A stretch of 60,000 nucleotides of DNA from Liolophura sinensis (GCF_032854445.1 NC_088295.1:33204510-33264509), one strand, 5' to 3'. Shown: positions 22,944 through 35,394, counted from the first letter of the stretch. Program-made: numbers and translations. The notes: a model not told the origin generated them from the letters alone.

Positions 22944-22999
22944 CCAACGTCTCCTCTAAACTGCTATAGATGCTTCAGACGCCGTTTCTGACGCCCTCT

Positions 23000-23749
23000 C
23001 GTTTGACTCCGCGTGTTCGCTTGATCTCTACTTCGGAGGTGCAAGTTTCCTTCTGCCACCCCATGCCCATGGCATGGTGTCGTAGTCGCACATAAAATTC
23101 TGAGAGATGGTCAATCTAATAAAGCAAATAGACATCAATTAAATAACCGGTCAATACAAAAACATTCAAGATAGAACTTGATTGTTAAAGGATGACTTCT
23201 AAAAAAAATATTTTAGTTTGCAGCTTGTGATTACAGGGTAACCGTTAATGCAAGAGCTTCTGTTATGAAAAGGATCGGGATCCGCCTGGAAAAACAAAGA
23301 GGCTTTATTAAAGGGACATTATTCTCATATACTTAAAATACGGAACAAAGAGGGGAGCTGACTCTCGTTTTTATCCAAAAACACTCCCTGTGTACAAAAT
23401 CAGAAAATAAAGTGACCCTTCCTAGACGAAACTCCAAGGTATGCTTACTTTTAGGTGTGAATTATATTAAAGGAAATAAATTCTGAGTAATCTTCATACA
23501 TGTATAAAAAGGCTGTTCACCATTACTATACAATGTTTTACCTGTCTGCATACATACACTGTATTTTAATACGCAATACAAATACTGTACAAAAACAGAG
23601 TAGATCTGCAAAAATGCTTACACAAATACAAGCATACACACGGTTATGGAGCGGCTTCATTGGAATGGTGTTGAATAACGTGAGAAAACACAATTTGTAC
23701 AACACCATTTCTTATTCACTCAAACGCTTAAGATTGGTTTCTCTTGTGC
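23000..23749. other. Unassigned stretch between the Ngaro-like element and the AT tract
   Basis: The part next to 22,950 may include the missing N-terminal end of the gag region, because charged minus-strand frames occur up to about 23,060, but nothing is recognisable. The rest shows no gene or repeat that I can name. Confidence 0.3.
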
Positions 23750-25094
<1,345 letters not shown>

Positions 25095-25613
25095 TGTAAG
25101 GGTACCACTATTGGAAAGCAACGAAACCACTGGCTTGTTCATCTATCAGATCAGCGACAGGCATTACACAAGATCAAACAAAGGAAAACAACTGAAAATA
25201 ATATACAAAACAATACAACTAATTACTAAATATATAGTGTCTCACTGATGACAGCGTCCAAATCCAGATGGGATATTCTGGCTTCCAAAGGTGAATCCAA
25301 TACCGTCCGTGATGCCGAGCTGGCGATGTATATTTCACTCCTCGGAAACAGCTAACTTGACTGAATACTCTCCAGTGGACATGAGTAATTAACTGCGAGC
25401 TTCACAACTCTATCGCTCATATTTATAGACCAACGTACAGAAAATTCTGGATGGTTTAATTATAAATATGTTAACAACACGGATACATATTTCCTGGATG
25501 TATACCCTATTTACAATGTGACGAAACTCATAAACACTCAAGCCTCGAGAACCCTTGACTGAAATACAGTGCAGGGTATAATGTACATAAATGGGGAAAA
25601 CGTAGGTCAGACA
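25095..25613 (-). mobile_element. Solo LTR, Ty3/gypsy, minus strand
   Basis: Read on the minus strand this is about 519 bp beginning TGTCTGACCTACG and ending CCAATAGTGGTACCCTTACA, aligning along its length with the 5' LTR at 26,520-27,043. Both contain the TATA-like block tctataaatatgagcg, 'gttgtgaagct', 'gatcttgtgtaa' and 'cgctgatctga'. TG...CA ends are present. I see no matching 5-bp target duplication (gggtc against ttgat), and no internal region adjoins it, so it is a solo LTR or a fragment left by rearrangement. Confidence 0.82.
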
Positions 25614-26519
25614 TTGATTCGGTAAAAAAACATATAATACAATATTTGAAGACGTGGTTCGGAACAGGTCTGCATATATTAAACTACACTCCAAAAGTGG
25701 TGTTTAGTTTGACTGAAAATTAAAAACTGACTTGGCTCATTAGTTAAAGAAACCGTCTTGAAATTCGAACCAGTCCATGGTAACAGGTCTGGAGACCAGC
25801 ACAAGTGACGGTTGTCTGTAGGTATACAGTACAGATACAATGTAGAAGCCCTTAAGGATTCGACCATTCAATAGCCTTGCAAGCGTCATGCGACACCCAG
25901 GCTCTGACATCACATCACTTATCAGCTCTTGATTACTAGTGGGGATGTTTATGGTGAATACACGCAATAATTCGGATTTTTTGTTATTTTAAGTTTTAAA
26001 GTGAAGCATTTTCGCCCAGATGGACATTCATACATTTTTGTAGAACTTAAAATGGTTGTCGAGTCATAATGCCTTCAATGTTGAGCAAAATGCCGCAGGA
26101 GTTCGTAAGGACGGGTTGGTAAAATTACTTCCTCGGAACAACCATTGCCTGAAAATGAGCTTATGTCGTTGTATAATTTTTCCTTCGCGAAGCCATATCT
26201 ATTGAGGAAATGTCGTCCTAACATCGTCAAAAAATTATCTGTTTCCAATTAGAAGGTCCTGCTATGTTTAGATTACCTCTGGAAAACGTCTTTGAGAATA
26301 AATTTAGTGGCAGACTTCATGCTCACTTTGAAAACTGTTGACAAGATAAACTTTTCAGTTAGCTCAGAGCCCCCGCTTAACAAAAGTCCTATTCTTGTCA
26401 TAGTATTGATCGGATAACCTTAAACTCCCTGTAATCCATCTTTTAATACAGTCAGTGGATTGTCTGTTACAAACTACGCCTTTAAACATAGTATTATATA
26501 TATTTTTTTATTTGTCGGT
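25614..26519. other. Unassigned stretch between two oppositely oriented LTRs
   Basis: This 0.9 kb has only short unrecognised frames (minus strand, 25,679-25,967). It separates the minus-strand solo LTR from the plus-strand 5' LTR. I see no gag- or pol-like sequence belonging to the solo LTR. Confidence 0.35.
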
Positions 26520-27043
26520 GTCTGACCTACATTTTCCCCTCTGTGTATGCTATAGCTTGTAATTCAGTCGAGCGTTCTCGAAGCTTCGGTGTTTATGAAT
26601 CTATACGAGTTAGTCTATAAATATGAGCGACGTAGTTGTGAAGCTGGCATTCATTCATTCAAGTCCACTTGTGAGCAATCATTCATTCAATTCCAATTGT
26701 GAGTAGTTATTTACTCAAGTCCATTTGAGAGCAGTCATATTTACTGTCATTCACTGTGAAGGATTTTGCTGGGTTTGGAGATATCGGCATTTCACGCCAT
26801 TCGACATTCGCCATGTATGCTCCATTTTCTGTACAGAGTATTTTATGAGCTTGTGTTTCGCCACTTGCTATTTTTTGGAGACGTTATTTTAGAGTCTGTA
26901 TCGCTCATTGTCCCTTTGTGAATATTGAACTTATTCAAGCGTCTTCGTGTTTCATTTGATCTTGTGTAAGGCCTATGGCTGATCTGAGAGCTAAACAAGG
27001 CAGTTGTTTCTCCTCTTTACTCTCCAATAGTGGTACCCTTACA
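26520..27043 (+). repeat. 5' LTR of the gypsy relic
   Basis: Starts TGTCTGACC and ends CCCTTACA (524 bp). It contains a TATA-like box (tctataaatatgagcg, 26,613-26,629) and, just downstream of it, three 28-bp tandem units at 26,653-26,736. The end (gatcttgtgtaaggcctatg to ctccaatagtggtac) is shared with the 3' LTR and with the solo LTR. Immediately after it, TGGGAGGCTTGTCCCGGA at 27,046-27,063 starts with TGG and sits where a primer-binding site is expected; I did not match it to a specific tRNA. Confidence 0.82.
26653..26736 (+). repeat. Three 28-bp tandem units inside the 5' LTR
   Basis: Units beginning attcattcaagtccactt, attcattcaattccaatt and atttactcaagtccattt lie 28 bp apart, directly downstream of the probable transcription start. 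The solo LTR keeps only about one unit. Confidence 0.7.
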
Positions 27044-27333
27044 TATGGGAGGCTTGTCCCGGAACTGAAACCTGCTTGTGCTAGATTGTAGCACGTTAAT
27101 TGTCATGTTTTGGATCAAACAGACATGTACATTTTGTACAACTATTTATGTAGTTTCTTTCTACACTATTTTGTATCATTATGGCTGAGCAATTTAATTT
27201 AATTCCTTGATAGTGAGGATTTGTCAGTTGTTAAGCTGTATGTGAAGAAAGACAGATTTAAGTGAAATGGTGGATGCTATTAGCAAACACTTGAACTTAG
27301 ATAATACTTTCACCACTTTGCCAAAGTGGTGAC

Positions 27334-28300
27334 ATGGAGTTGGCTAACCTTCAGTTAGAGATGGAAAACTTTAAGGTAGAAAAGGAAGAAAGAGGAAGAG
27401 AAGAAAGAGGACGAGAAATGCGAAGAGAAGAAAGAGAAAGAATAAAAGAAAGAGAGTTTGAGTTAGAGAAGTTGAAATTAGAAAAGGAAGAGAGAGAAAG
27501 AAAGTTCGAAAAAGGGAGTTCAAACTAAAGACACTCAAGGTTAAAAGTAGGCATATAGAAGCTGTTAGTAGTAGCCACCAAGGATTTAATTTGGCTCGGA
27601 ACATTCGAGTAGTGCCCAAATTTAATGATAAAGATGTGGAAAGGTTTTTTCTGTCCTTTGAGAAAGTAGCTGTTTACTTGGAGTGGCCTAAAAGGTTACA
27701 GTTACTGCATTTTGTACAAGAGTACATTTGAAAGTAGATCGGTAGATCAGTCTTCAAATTACAACACAGTTAAGGCAGTGTTCTTGTGTACTTATGTGTT
27801 TGTGCTGGAGGCCTTTGGCAGTTCAGACAGTTAAGGAAACAGTTTGGTGAAAATTACCTGGAGTTTGCCAGGGATAAAGAAACACTGTTTGATACCTGGT
27901 ACGGGCTCTGAAGTCAGGTCATTGTTTTGAGGATTTAAGGGAGGTTGTTCTCTTGAGGAATTTAAGAACAGTGTGACCTCCTAATGAGGTCAAGGTTTAT
28001 TAAGGTGAACGAAAGGTCAAGGACGTTAAGACCGCAGCCAGTTTAGCTGATGAATTCGAGTTAATTCGAGCCAAAAGTGGATTTCTGATATTAAGAGGAC
28101 TTCAAATTTTAGTACTGACAAGCAAACCGGTGAGAAGCGTAAGTCAAATGTGGGGTTTTTCTTCTGACAAGAAGACCTTCCAGTCCAACCCTCAAGATGT
28201 AAGTAAATCTTCTTGCCGTTATTGTAAAGCCACAGGACATCTATTATCCACATGCCCAATCCTGAAAAGAACAGAGGAGCGAAAGTCAGTAGCTTTCGTT
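27334..28300 (+). pseudogene. gag remnant with coiled coil and CCHC zinc knuckle
   Basis: Gag proteins package the element RNA. A 64-codon open start (27,334-27,528) opens MELANLQLEMENF and continues as a charged Glu/Arg/Lys coiled coil. A frameshift near 27,508 moves the frame, after which ARNIRVVPKFNDKDVERFF and FEKVAVYLEW (27,597-27,690) match the gypsy gag matrix-like block, and VDQSSNYNTVKA (near 27,735) its continuation. The CCHC knuckle CRYCKATGHLLSTC is intact at 28,214-28,255. Stops and shifts lie between the blocks. Confidence 0.8.
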
Positions 28301-28399
28301 AACAAGTAGAGAGAGGTAGTGTTGGTCCTATCGTTAAACCACAAGTTAAGGCGGTAGAGAAGACTCCAGTGATTTCTGCACATTCCCAATAAGACCAAC

Positions 28400-28660
28400 A
28401 GTCATGTTTTGAGCCAAGGTATTAACGGAAAGTTTATATCTGTTTCATTACTGGAGGTTACCCTTACTTCTGATTGAGCTACTGGTTTAGTAACTAGGGG
28501 TTGTTCATACTTAATGCCCGTGGAAAGTATTTCCTTTTTGATGGGTAATGACTTAGCAGAACATAAAGTTAAGGTGTGCCCTCATGTCTGTAGTGTTCCG
28601 GTTTTGGACGGAAATACAGAATATATACCATTACCATATACCATTCCGTAAAGGGCGTTC
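28400..28660 (+). pseudogene. Aspartic protease remnant, C-terminal part
   Basis: ISFLMGNDLAEHKVKV at about 28,525-28,570 and VPVLDG after it match the block that closes the protease region of gypsy-type pol proteins (LLGNDLA type). The catalytic D(S/T)G is not visible; the sequence before it (VTLTSD with a stop) is degraded. Confidence 0.6.
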
Positions 28661-29300
28661 CAAGTCGATAATCGCAAGATCCATTTCCAAGACAACATTT
28701 AACACTAGCTCCCAAAGACAAAGGTATGTAGGGAAATTATACAAATAAGAAATAAAGCCGGTAACACACAAGAGAGAAGCGGTCATCAGTTTTCAATGAT
28801 GCCGGACAGACAGTGGATATTCCAGGCATGAATTCCATAACAAAGTTCAAATTCGTAGTCTAGGTCAAATAACAATTAAACAAGTATCTCAGTCACGCTT
28901 TGATTGCAACTGTTCATAAAGGCATCATGCAGATGTAATGAGCATGGCTACCTTTGCGATCCTAGTCCCAGGTTAAGCGGTATTAGATACAGTTCGAAAA
29001 TGACGAGCGTTACAAACCTTCAACAACAGAAGACCTACAGGAGGAGTTTCCAGGTACATTTCCCTCTTGTGTGGTTACCAGATCATAGGGAGAAGAATTC
29101 TTCTATTACCATTTGGGATTCAGCGGGTAATATTAATTTGGCTGAAACCTTCGTATTGATGGTGTAGAGGGTGGCCAGAATTTAGACAGAGCTGTGTTCT
29201 CTCGACCTTATGTCGTTAAACAACAACAGTCTGATCCCGAATTAAGGGAATTTGGTAAGTCTGGTTAATCTGTGGAGAAAACACCTGAGGTACCTGTCGG
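28661..29300 (+). pseudogene. Degraded linker between protease and integrase
   Basis: No RT motif is seen. Around 29,040-29,070 the reading EEFPGTFPSCVVTRS resembles the variable linker with its 'CAVTRA'-like word that sits between protease and integrase in Gmr1-like elements. An 87-codon frame at 28,904-29,167 is in a different frame and not meaningful. Confidence 0.45.
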
Positions 29301-30180
29301 TTATTACATAGAGGAAGAGTTGTTGAGAAGAAAGTATAGACCCCCTCATGTATCAGACAGGATTGGACAATTTTTCCAAATAATACCTCCAAGTTATAGA
29401 CAGGAACTACTTAGGATGGGCCCATGAGATTCCAATAGGTGGACATTTAGGCATTAGAAAGACAGAAAGTAAAATCACTCTCCATTTTTACTGGCTTAGA
29501 TTCACAGGGATGTGGTTAATTTCTGAAAGACATGTGACACCTGTCAGCTGGTAGGAAATCCCCAGCATAGTATAAGACTAGCACCATTAAATTCCCAATC
29601 CTGTTTTGGTGAACCTTTTAGCCAGGTACTCGTTGATTGCGTTGGTCCATTACCTAAAACTAAGTCAGGATAAAAGTATCTTGTGACTATTATGGAGACA
29701 CCCACTAGACTTCCAGAAGCTATCCATTGAAACAGATGACTACTCCTCAGACAGTTAATGGTCAGTTACAGTTTTTTACAGGTATGGCTTACATAAGGAA
29801 ATAAATCTGAACAAGGGTCAAATTTTAAGTCAGGATTATTTCAGAAAGTTATCTATCATTTGGGGATTAAGCAGTTTTAATCCACAGCTTATCACCGGCA
29901 ATCCCACGGGGCCTTTGAAAGATACCACCAAACCATGAAGCGTGCTCTACGAGCATATTGTATGGAATATCCATTGTATGGAATAAAGATTGGGGACAAA
30001 GGGATTCCATTTGTATTGTTTGCCACTAAAGATACTCCTAAAGGGTCCACAGGGTTTAGTCCATTTGAGTTAGTGTATGGTCATGAGGTTGGAGGCCCTT
30101 ACTTTGATGAAGGGGCGTATCTTGGTTCAGGAAACTTGTTAGAATATGTTTCCCAGTTTTGGGACAGGATTGAGGAATTC
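29300..30180 (+). pseudogene. Integrase remnant (zinc-binding part, DD35E core, GPX-like end)
   Basis: Integrase joins the cDNA to host DNA. RRKYRPPHVSD near 29,325 is followed by YRQELLRMG and HEIPIGGHLGIRKT (His codons 29,423 and 29,444) and CDTCQLVG (Cys codons 29,533 and 29,542): an H2C2 zinc-binding part. The core begins LVDCVGPLPKTKSG, with catalytic Asp at 29,635-29,637. The second catalytic Asp is read as Glu (EQGSNF, codon 29,809-29,811), and the catalytic Glu is kept in GAFERYHQTMKRAL (codon 29,917-29,919), 35 residues later. A 117-codon open part (29,935-30,288) covers the rest: FVLFATKDTPKGSTGFSPFE and LVYGHEVGGPYF. Stops at 29,878 and elsewhere and several shifts make it inactive. 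Confidence 0.88.
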
Positions 30181-30189
30181 ACCTTAACT

Positions 30190-30415
30190 GTGCATTCTAT
30201 ATTTACGTGGACTGACTCGCCTTTGTATTGTTTTGTGAATTATTTCCAGATTTATCATTTGTCTATTTTGTTCAAATATATGTATTAAACTTTTTCAAGC
30301 GCCTTTGTGTTTTTTGTTTGATTTGTTTTTTTTTTGTGTAAGGCCTATCGCTGACCTGAAAGTTAAACAAACCAGTTGTTTTTCATCTTTACTCTCCGAT
30401 TGTGGTACTCTTGCA
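30190..30415 (+). repeat. Truncated 3' LTR
   Basis: From about 30,285 'attaaactttttcaagcgcc', 'gtgtaaggcctatcgctgac' and 'actctccgattgtggtactc' align with the end of the 5' LTR; the last base of similarity is about 30,415. The TATA region and tandem units of the 5' LTR are absent, so the first half is missing. The exact left edge is unclear. Confidence 0.72.
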
Positions 30416-30499
30416 TGTCCGATATGTTATAGTTTCTTGGAGAGTAATCTTACAGTAACACACTGATAGTGTGAATGAGTATATCTCCACACAAATTCT

Positions 30500-30810
30500 A
30501 TGATATCTTTATGATGTAATCGAGTACGGTTAATTTCAGTATAAATCAGAAACGATATTTGCCAGGATCAATTTGCTGACAGATCGACCTTATTGTGTGG
30601 GACTCGATCGATACCGCTTTCTGATCACTGGATGATTTATGTCAGGTAGACGTTGCTTTTTCACGTTTTTGTTCATCGTAACGGCGTGGCACATTATGTT
30701 CTCAAAGAAGTGAAGTACCACAGATAGCGTACCTTTGGCGGGTAGATGTTGGTTTTATGTATAGTGCTGTGCTGAATTTTAAGTGCAAATCATTTACCGG
30801 TAGGGGACTC
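30500..30810 (+). repeat. Repeat P, copy 2
   Basis: 'gatgtaatcgagtacggtta', 'gactcgatcgataccgc', 'tttatgtcaggtagacgttg' and 'gttcatcgtaacggcgtg' align with copies 1 and 5. It begins less than 100 bp after the gypsy relic. Confidence 0.7.
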
Positions 30811-31029
30811 TCTGTTTGCTATAGAGTTCCCAGTAAACAAACTTTTTTTCCTGAGCGCTTAAAATCAAAAATATTCGCCATCGCGACATTCATTGTAGTG
30901 TTCAAGATGGATTCTACTGAATTTTTGCCTATATTAGCATTATTACTATATCTTTTATTCCTTAACCTGCCTGAGTGTGTATATTGTATTTGACTTCTTT
31001 TGATTTATTTTCTTGATTTGGTGTTAATT

Positions 31030-31166
31030 GGTGTATTTATTTTTTCACTGGATTGATGTTTTACGCCGTACTCAAGAATATTCCACTTATACGACGGCGG
31101 CCAGCATTATGGTAGGGGGAAACCGGGCAGAGACCAGGGGAAACCCACGGCCATCCACAGGTTATA
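31030..31166 (-). repeat. SINE family I, truncated copy
   Basis: 'ttttacgccgtactcaagaa', 'cgacggcggccagcattatg' and 'ggaaacccacggccatccac' closely match the body and tail on the minus strand. The tRNA-like head is missing; the copy is one of the least diverged. Confidence 0.82.
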
Positions 31167-31769
31167 TTGTATTTGAAATTATATTCTCATTTGCCTTGAA
31201 TATTGGCGAATTGTTTTATACGTACTGTTGTTTTTAAATTACGCTTTTAATTGTAACCTGTGCGTGTAGAATTGTTTCATTTGGGTTGAGAGTATTGGCG
31301 GTGATATAAATGAGTCTTATTTTTATCCACTGGGATCGTCATTTACCAGTTAAATACTTTAAAATTGTTTAAAACCTTATTCAAATGAACTGTTTTGAAC
31401 TTGTATGTTCTAGTCTGTGGAAGTCTGAATAGACTGTTTGAATGATATGACAATAGACCATATTTGGCGCCTTTAACGATATCGATTATAATAGTTAAAA
31501 TGGACCATCGTCATTTTCGCCGGCTGTGCCAACATGATGAAGGGGTGGAGCGTTGCGATTAGAGATGGTGAGATGAGATGAATGATTTATGGCGGGTAGT
31601 TCGTTTAATTGTTAAACGTGGACTAAAGGCTTAATTGCCTTCCCGAGAGACTTTTTGTCAACAATATACATGTACAAGACCATGCTTTGGATGTCGTAAA
31701 AAGAAAGCAAACTACGGACATGAACAGACTTCTGTCAAAGATTTATAGGTTTGATAAAAACTAGCGGGG

Positions 31770-32330
31770 AAATTTTCTTGGGAGTCAAAGAGGAGAGAGC
31801 GTCACATTACTATCCAACTATCGTCACTTTAAAAGCTGCAGGTCTTTGCGGAGCTGTCATTCTCTGACTCTGTAGTCGCCACGGAGTGAGATGAATGATC
31901 CTGCCACCGTCACACAGGAGCCAGATTGGAACTTCCGGTAAACAGGTATTACTAAAATAATAATGTGTTTTTCGATAATGACCAGCACACTTGAATACAT
32001 GAACAGTGTCTTTCAAGGAGAAATTCCTCTCTGATAATGTCCAGGCTATCCTGGAGCCGAAAACGCGACAGTGGGAAAACTACCGTCACGGCGGGATAAT
32101 GACTGCATTCAATACTCCCAGACCTGGTCTCGGCAAAAGTGTGGATTTTATTACATCGTCTTAAGTCAATGTCTGTCGTCTGACTGCAGTCCATTAGCTG
32201 ATCTGTTTCAAGCTGGGCCCTCTCATTCAACATCATTGCAAAATAAATACAGATCGGTCATTACGAAGTGCATAATGCAGGCAAAATAAACTCAAATTTG
32301 AAAGCTGAACAGAAGTACATCGAGAAAAGG
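31770..32330 (+). repeat. Repeat Q, copy 2
   Basis: 'cttgggagtcaaagag', 'gaatacatgaacagtgtc', 'gcgacagtgggaaaac', 'cacggcgggataatgactgc' and 'ttaagtcaatgtctgtcgtc' align with the other copies. A short GATG-rich block lies upstream at about 31,535-31,600. Confidence 0.82.
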
Positions 32331-33315
32331 ATACGAATTTGGTATGTCAATAACCTTCAACCATTACTGCTTTTTTTTTGCTTTTTCCATATTTCGGTTT
32401 TAGGTTGTTGTAAAGCCAACCGTTGAAAATTAAAGGAACTGACATGTCTACCATCTTTAAAAATACAAACTGTTTTTAATTTACATGAAAGGTCAGGGTT
32501 TGGATATTTTTTCAATCAAAAAGTGTGAATAGATTTAATATTCAATTTTTCTTAGAACAGCTGTAAAGTAAAATCTTTAAAAACTTTTTAAGTTTATTTG
32601 TACAGTTGCTCAAACATTGCGAGATAACCTTGCATAATCTGACTACAATGCTACATTCTATACTGCATAAGTCGTCAGTATGATTACTGCCAGAAATTAA
32701 TTTGTCATGTAATCAATTATCTTAACAAGTTCGGATAGAATAATACTTAACAGTTGCCCCTCACCCATGGCAACGGAAGCATGACACGAATGGAACACGG
32801 CTAACACAGCAACAAGATATATTAACGACTTTTAAATACTTCCAAGACACGGCTTTATGCAACATATTCACAAATCACTCCTTGTCTTTTCCTCGCGCAT
32901 GCCTAGAAAACACCAAGAACCATCGGATATGTTAAAATGCCTTATGTTACAAAATCCATAGAAATAGCTTCATCCTGTCAATATATAGAAGGAGAACTGA
33001 TGTGAACTTGATCGGAAGATATGTAATAGTCTTGTTTATTGCACAAGAGCGATTTGTTGTCGTCTTAAATTCTAGAAATCCTTCACATAAATTGTAGCAT
33101 AATGTCCCAGGTACACATAGGATGTTGAATACTTGACAATATATGGCAGGTAACGGAGGAACCAATCAAACACCAATGAAATAAATAAATCAAAAAGTAA
33201 GTAAGGGGAAGGGAAAATAGAAGCTTTCCGGTAGTTTGCAGCAGTTGTCGAATATTTTTAGGAAATGAACTCTTCATTGATAAGTAATTCTGGTGACATG
33301 TGTCGCATTTCTAAA
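32331..33315. other. Stretch downstream of Q copy 2, partly repeated at 48.2-48.4 kb
   Basis: No gene seen. 'aatagtcttgtttattgcac', 'cgatttgttgtcgtctt' and 'cttcacataaattgta' (33,024-33,098) are similar to 48,320-48,390 in the same orientation, so part of it belongs to another old duplicated segment. Confidence 0.45.
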
Positions 33316-33441
<126 letters not shown>

Positions 33442-34419
33442 TTAGATCATTCTATTTAGAATGGAATGGAGAACTCGTTTAAGCACTGGAAAGATTGGCT
33501 TTTTAACACAGGATTAATAACAGTTCGCAGTAAAAAAAAACGTTAGTTTGCAACCAATACAGGTATAGTTGTTTACCCTTGATATTTCAGGCGAGGGTTG
33601 AGCCGAGGAGTAATGTCTGAACACTTTGACTTTGGGCATTGAGTTTTCCACTGACAGCATAGCTCTCCTTTGTGAATTAACGATTAATTATAATACCCAG
33701 AAACCTCAAGTACTTTTTTTTACAGGGTTGTCATACTTTATTCCTTGGCCCTACAGCCTGTATATATAAGCTACCTCTTCTGCCAAACTTGTTATACAGA
33801 GGTCACGACTTTTCAATCTGAGTTCAGTTCCACAGCATTGGTTTTGGCTCAGTTGTTAGACGATAGCCCCGTCCGATATTTTAGTGTATTAGCTAAATTT
33901 TGGTATTTTGGTCACAGTTTGTTATTTAAGTTAAATTTCCATAACAAATTTTTTTTTCTACTGAAGAATTTTAGCCATTATGTCAGAAATCTTTTTCCAC
34001 TGTAATGTTGAAGACTGACAATTAAAAGTCGAACACAACGCATGTACGTGAAACCAACATTCACACACTACATATACGCGATCTGTTGTACTTGACTCTT
34101 CCTAGGAGATAACAGACAGTACCGTTACGAAGAGTGTTTGGGGATTAACGTCGTTCTTAACAATTAATCAATCATATGATGACGAAGGAATCCTTAGAGT
34201 GCATGTAATGAGCCGCCTTGTCGCAGAACGAATTTCCACTGCTCTTTTATTTAGTGCTGCTTTACTGAGACGCCTTATCGATGGCAAGTAAGTTGCCCCG
34301 CCCGAGTCGTTGCTCTATCCCCTTCATGCTGAACGACAAGCGAGGAAGTTACAACTTCCTCTGTAACTCGAAACAGGATTGACCCTGGATCCACCGTTCC
34401 GAAGCGGACGCTCGACCAA

Positions 34420-34820
34420 CCGTTACGATGAACACAGTGGCTAATCGTGAAGAGACAATATTCACTCGACATAGATATTCAACGTTCATGAGATGCCGGC
34501 ATTGACTGAATCCCACTCAGTGAGGCTGATGTATCAACGTGTCAAATGGTCTTGTTGCGGATATACTCCATCGATAATTTATCTGTTATTCTAGAGTTAC
34601 ACTCCGATCAATCTTAAAACTGTGTTATGAAGACGACGGATTGTGAGGTGTTTAAGGACAGCACCGTTAGAAACATATTGATACGAATCAAGATTTACTA
34701 TAAGTCTCGCAAGTAAAAACCATCTTGAAGTCTGCGCCATATCAAACGTTAGGTTTTATAGATTTTGACTGGGTTACTGACCACACTGCTATAAACAAGT
34801 GTTCTTTCATAATGTATTCT
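34420..34820 (-). repeat. Repeat P, copy 3, inverted, with extended flank
   Basis: 'cgttacgatgaacacagtgg', 'cgtgaagagacaatattc' and 'gacatagatattc' are the reverse complement of P. The following 34,590-34,800 (for example 'catcttgaagtctgcgccat') is also similar to 44,225-44,460, so copies 3 and 6 share a longer unit. Confidence 0.65.
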
Positions 34821-35394
34821 AAGAATCGCCGAGGCCTGGCAGTTTTTCGTATTATTATTGACAGTTTTATTGCTTATTAAATGTGATGTCAAAATAGCAT
34901 TTGGAGTAATGTTTGACCAATGACATCATACGAACTTGTAAGTAACATCACTGCATGTTTTCTCTGAATTCCGCTTAAGTCATGACGCTTTGGAGGGTGT
35001 ACATTAATCTGTTACATTTTAAGCATAACAGTATAAACAGTTAGAATAAAATTTTAAAGGGGGTATATTGTCAAGAGGCCGGTAAATTGACAAGATGCTG
35101 TATTTCACCGGTTACATATGACCATTTGTCAGTATTCACACTGCTTTTACTCTCTATGATGTACTCTTTTATATTTTAAGTCAAACTTTTTTTCTGTTTT
35201 TTATCGTCATTTTGTAACGCACACTGTTTGCATACGTTATGTTCAGCTTAGTGAAAATCTTTTCAGGAAAATGATCGGTAAACAAAAGGCCACATTTAGC
35301 GCTATTTCTTCTTCAAACAAAGGGTTATCTCGTGGAAGTGGAAATATTGCCTTCAGAATGTAAGGTTAAAACGGCCTCAACAATAATGAACAAG

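Larger units (their letters stand above)
20190..22950 (-). mobile_element. Decayed DIRS/Ngaro-like tyrosine-recombinase retroelement with SGNH domain
   Basis: Minus-strand remnants follow the order gag, reverse transcriptase, RNase H, tyrosine recombinase, SGNH hydrolase. Such elements are copied through RNA but integrate with a tyrosine recombinase, not a DDE integrase. Each block is recognisable from motifs (see the separate entries), but frames shift repeatedly and several stops occur, so it is a relic. The RT-RNase H-tyrosine recombinase order is that of DIRS-order elements; absence of a visible methyltransferase between RNase H and recombinase, and the SGNH piece, favour Ngaro over classical DIRS1. 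I could not identify terminal repeats on either side. Confidence 0.8.
26520..30415 (+). mobile_element. Ty3/gypsy LTR retrotransposon relic, Gmr1-like, RT-RNase H missing
   Basis: The order is 5' LTR, gag with coiled coil and CCHC knuckle, protease remnant, a linker, integrase with zinc-binding part and core, then the end of a 3' LTR. There is no reverse transcriptase between protease and integrase; the linker is itself the type that precedes integrase in elements with integrase upstream of RT (the Gmr1-like lineage). The RT-RNase H that should follow the integrase is absent, because the 3' LTR fragment starts within about 100-200 bp. A single deletion removing RT-RNase H plus the front half of the 3' LTR would explain this. 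Total length is 3.9 kb. Frames are broken many times; it is inactive. Confidence 0.8.

Noticed and set aside
27371-27619. Minus-strand 82-codon frame rich in Leu and Phe, like a membrane segment
   Set aside because: It is the complement of the purine-rich coiled-coil part of the gypsy gag.
28904-29167. An 87-codon frame between protease and integrase remnants as a possible accessory gene
   Set aside because: The linker words are read in a different frame, and the frame is explained by the decayed pol region.
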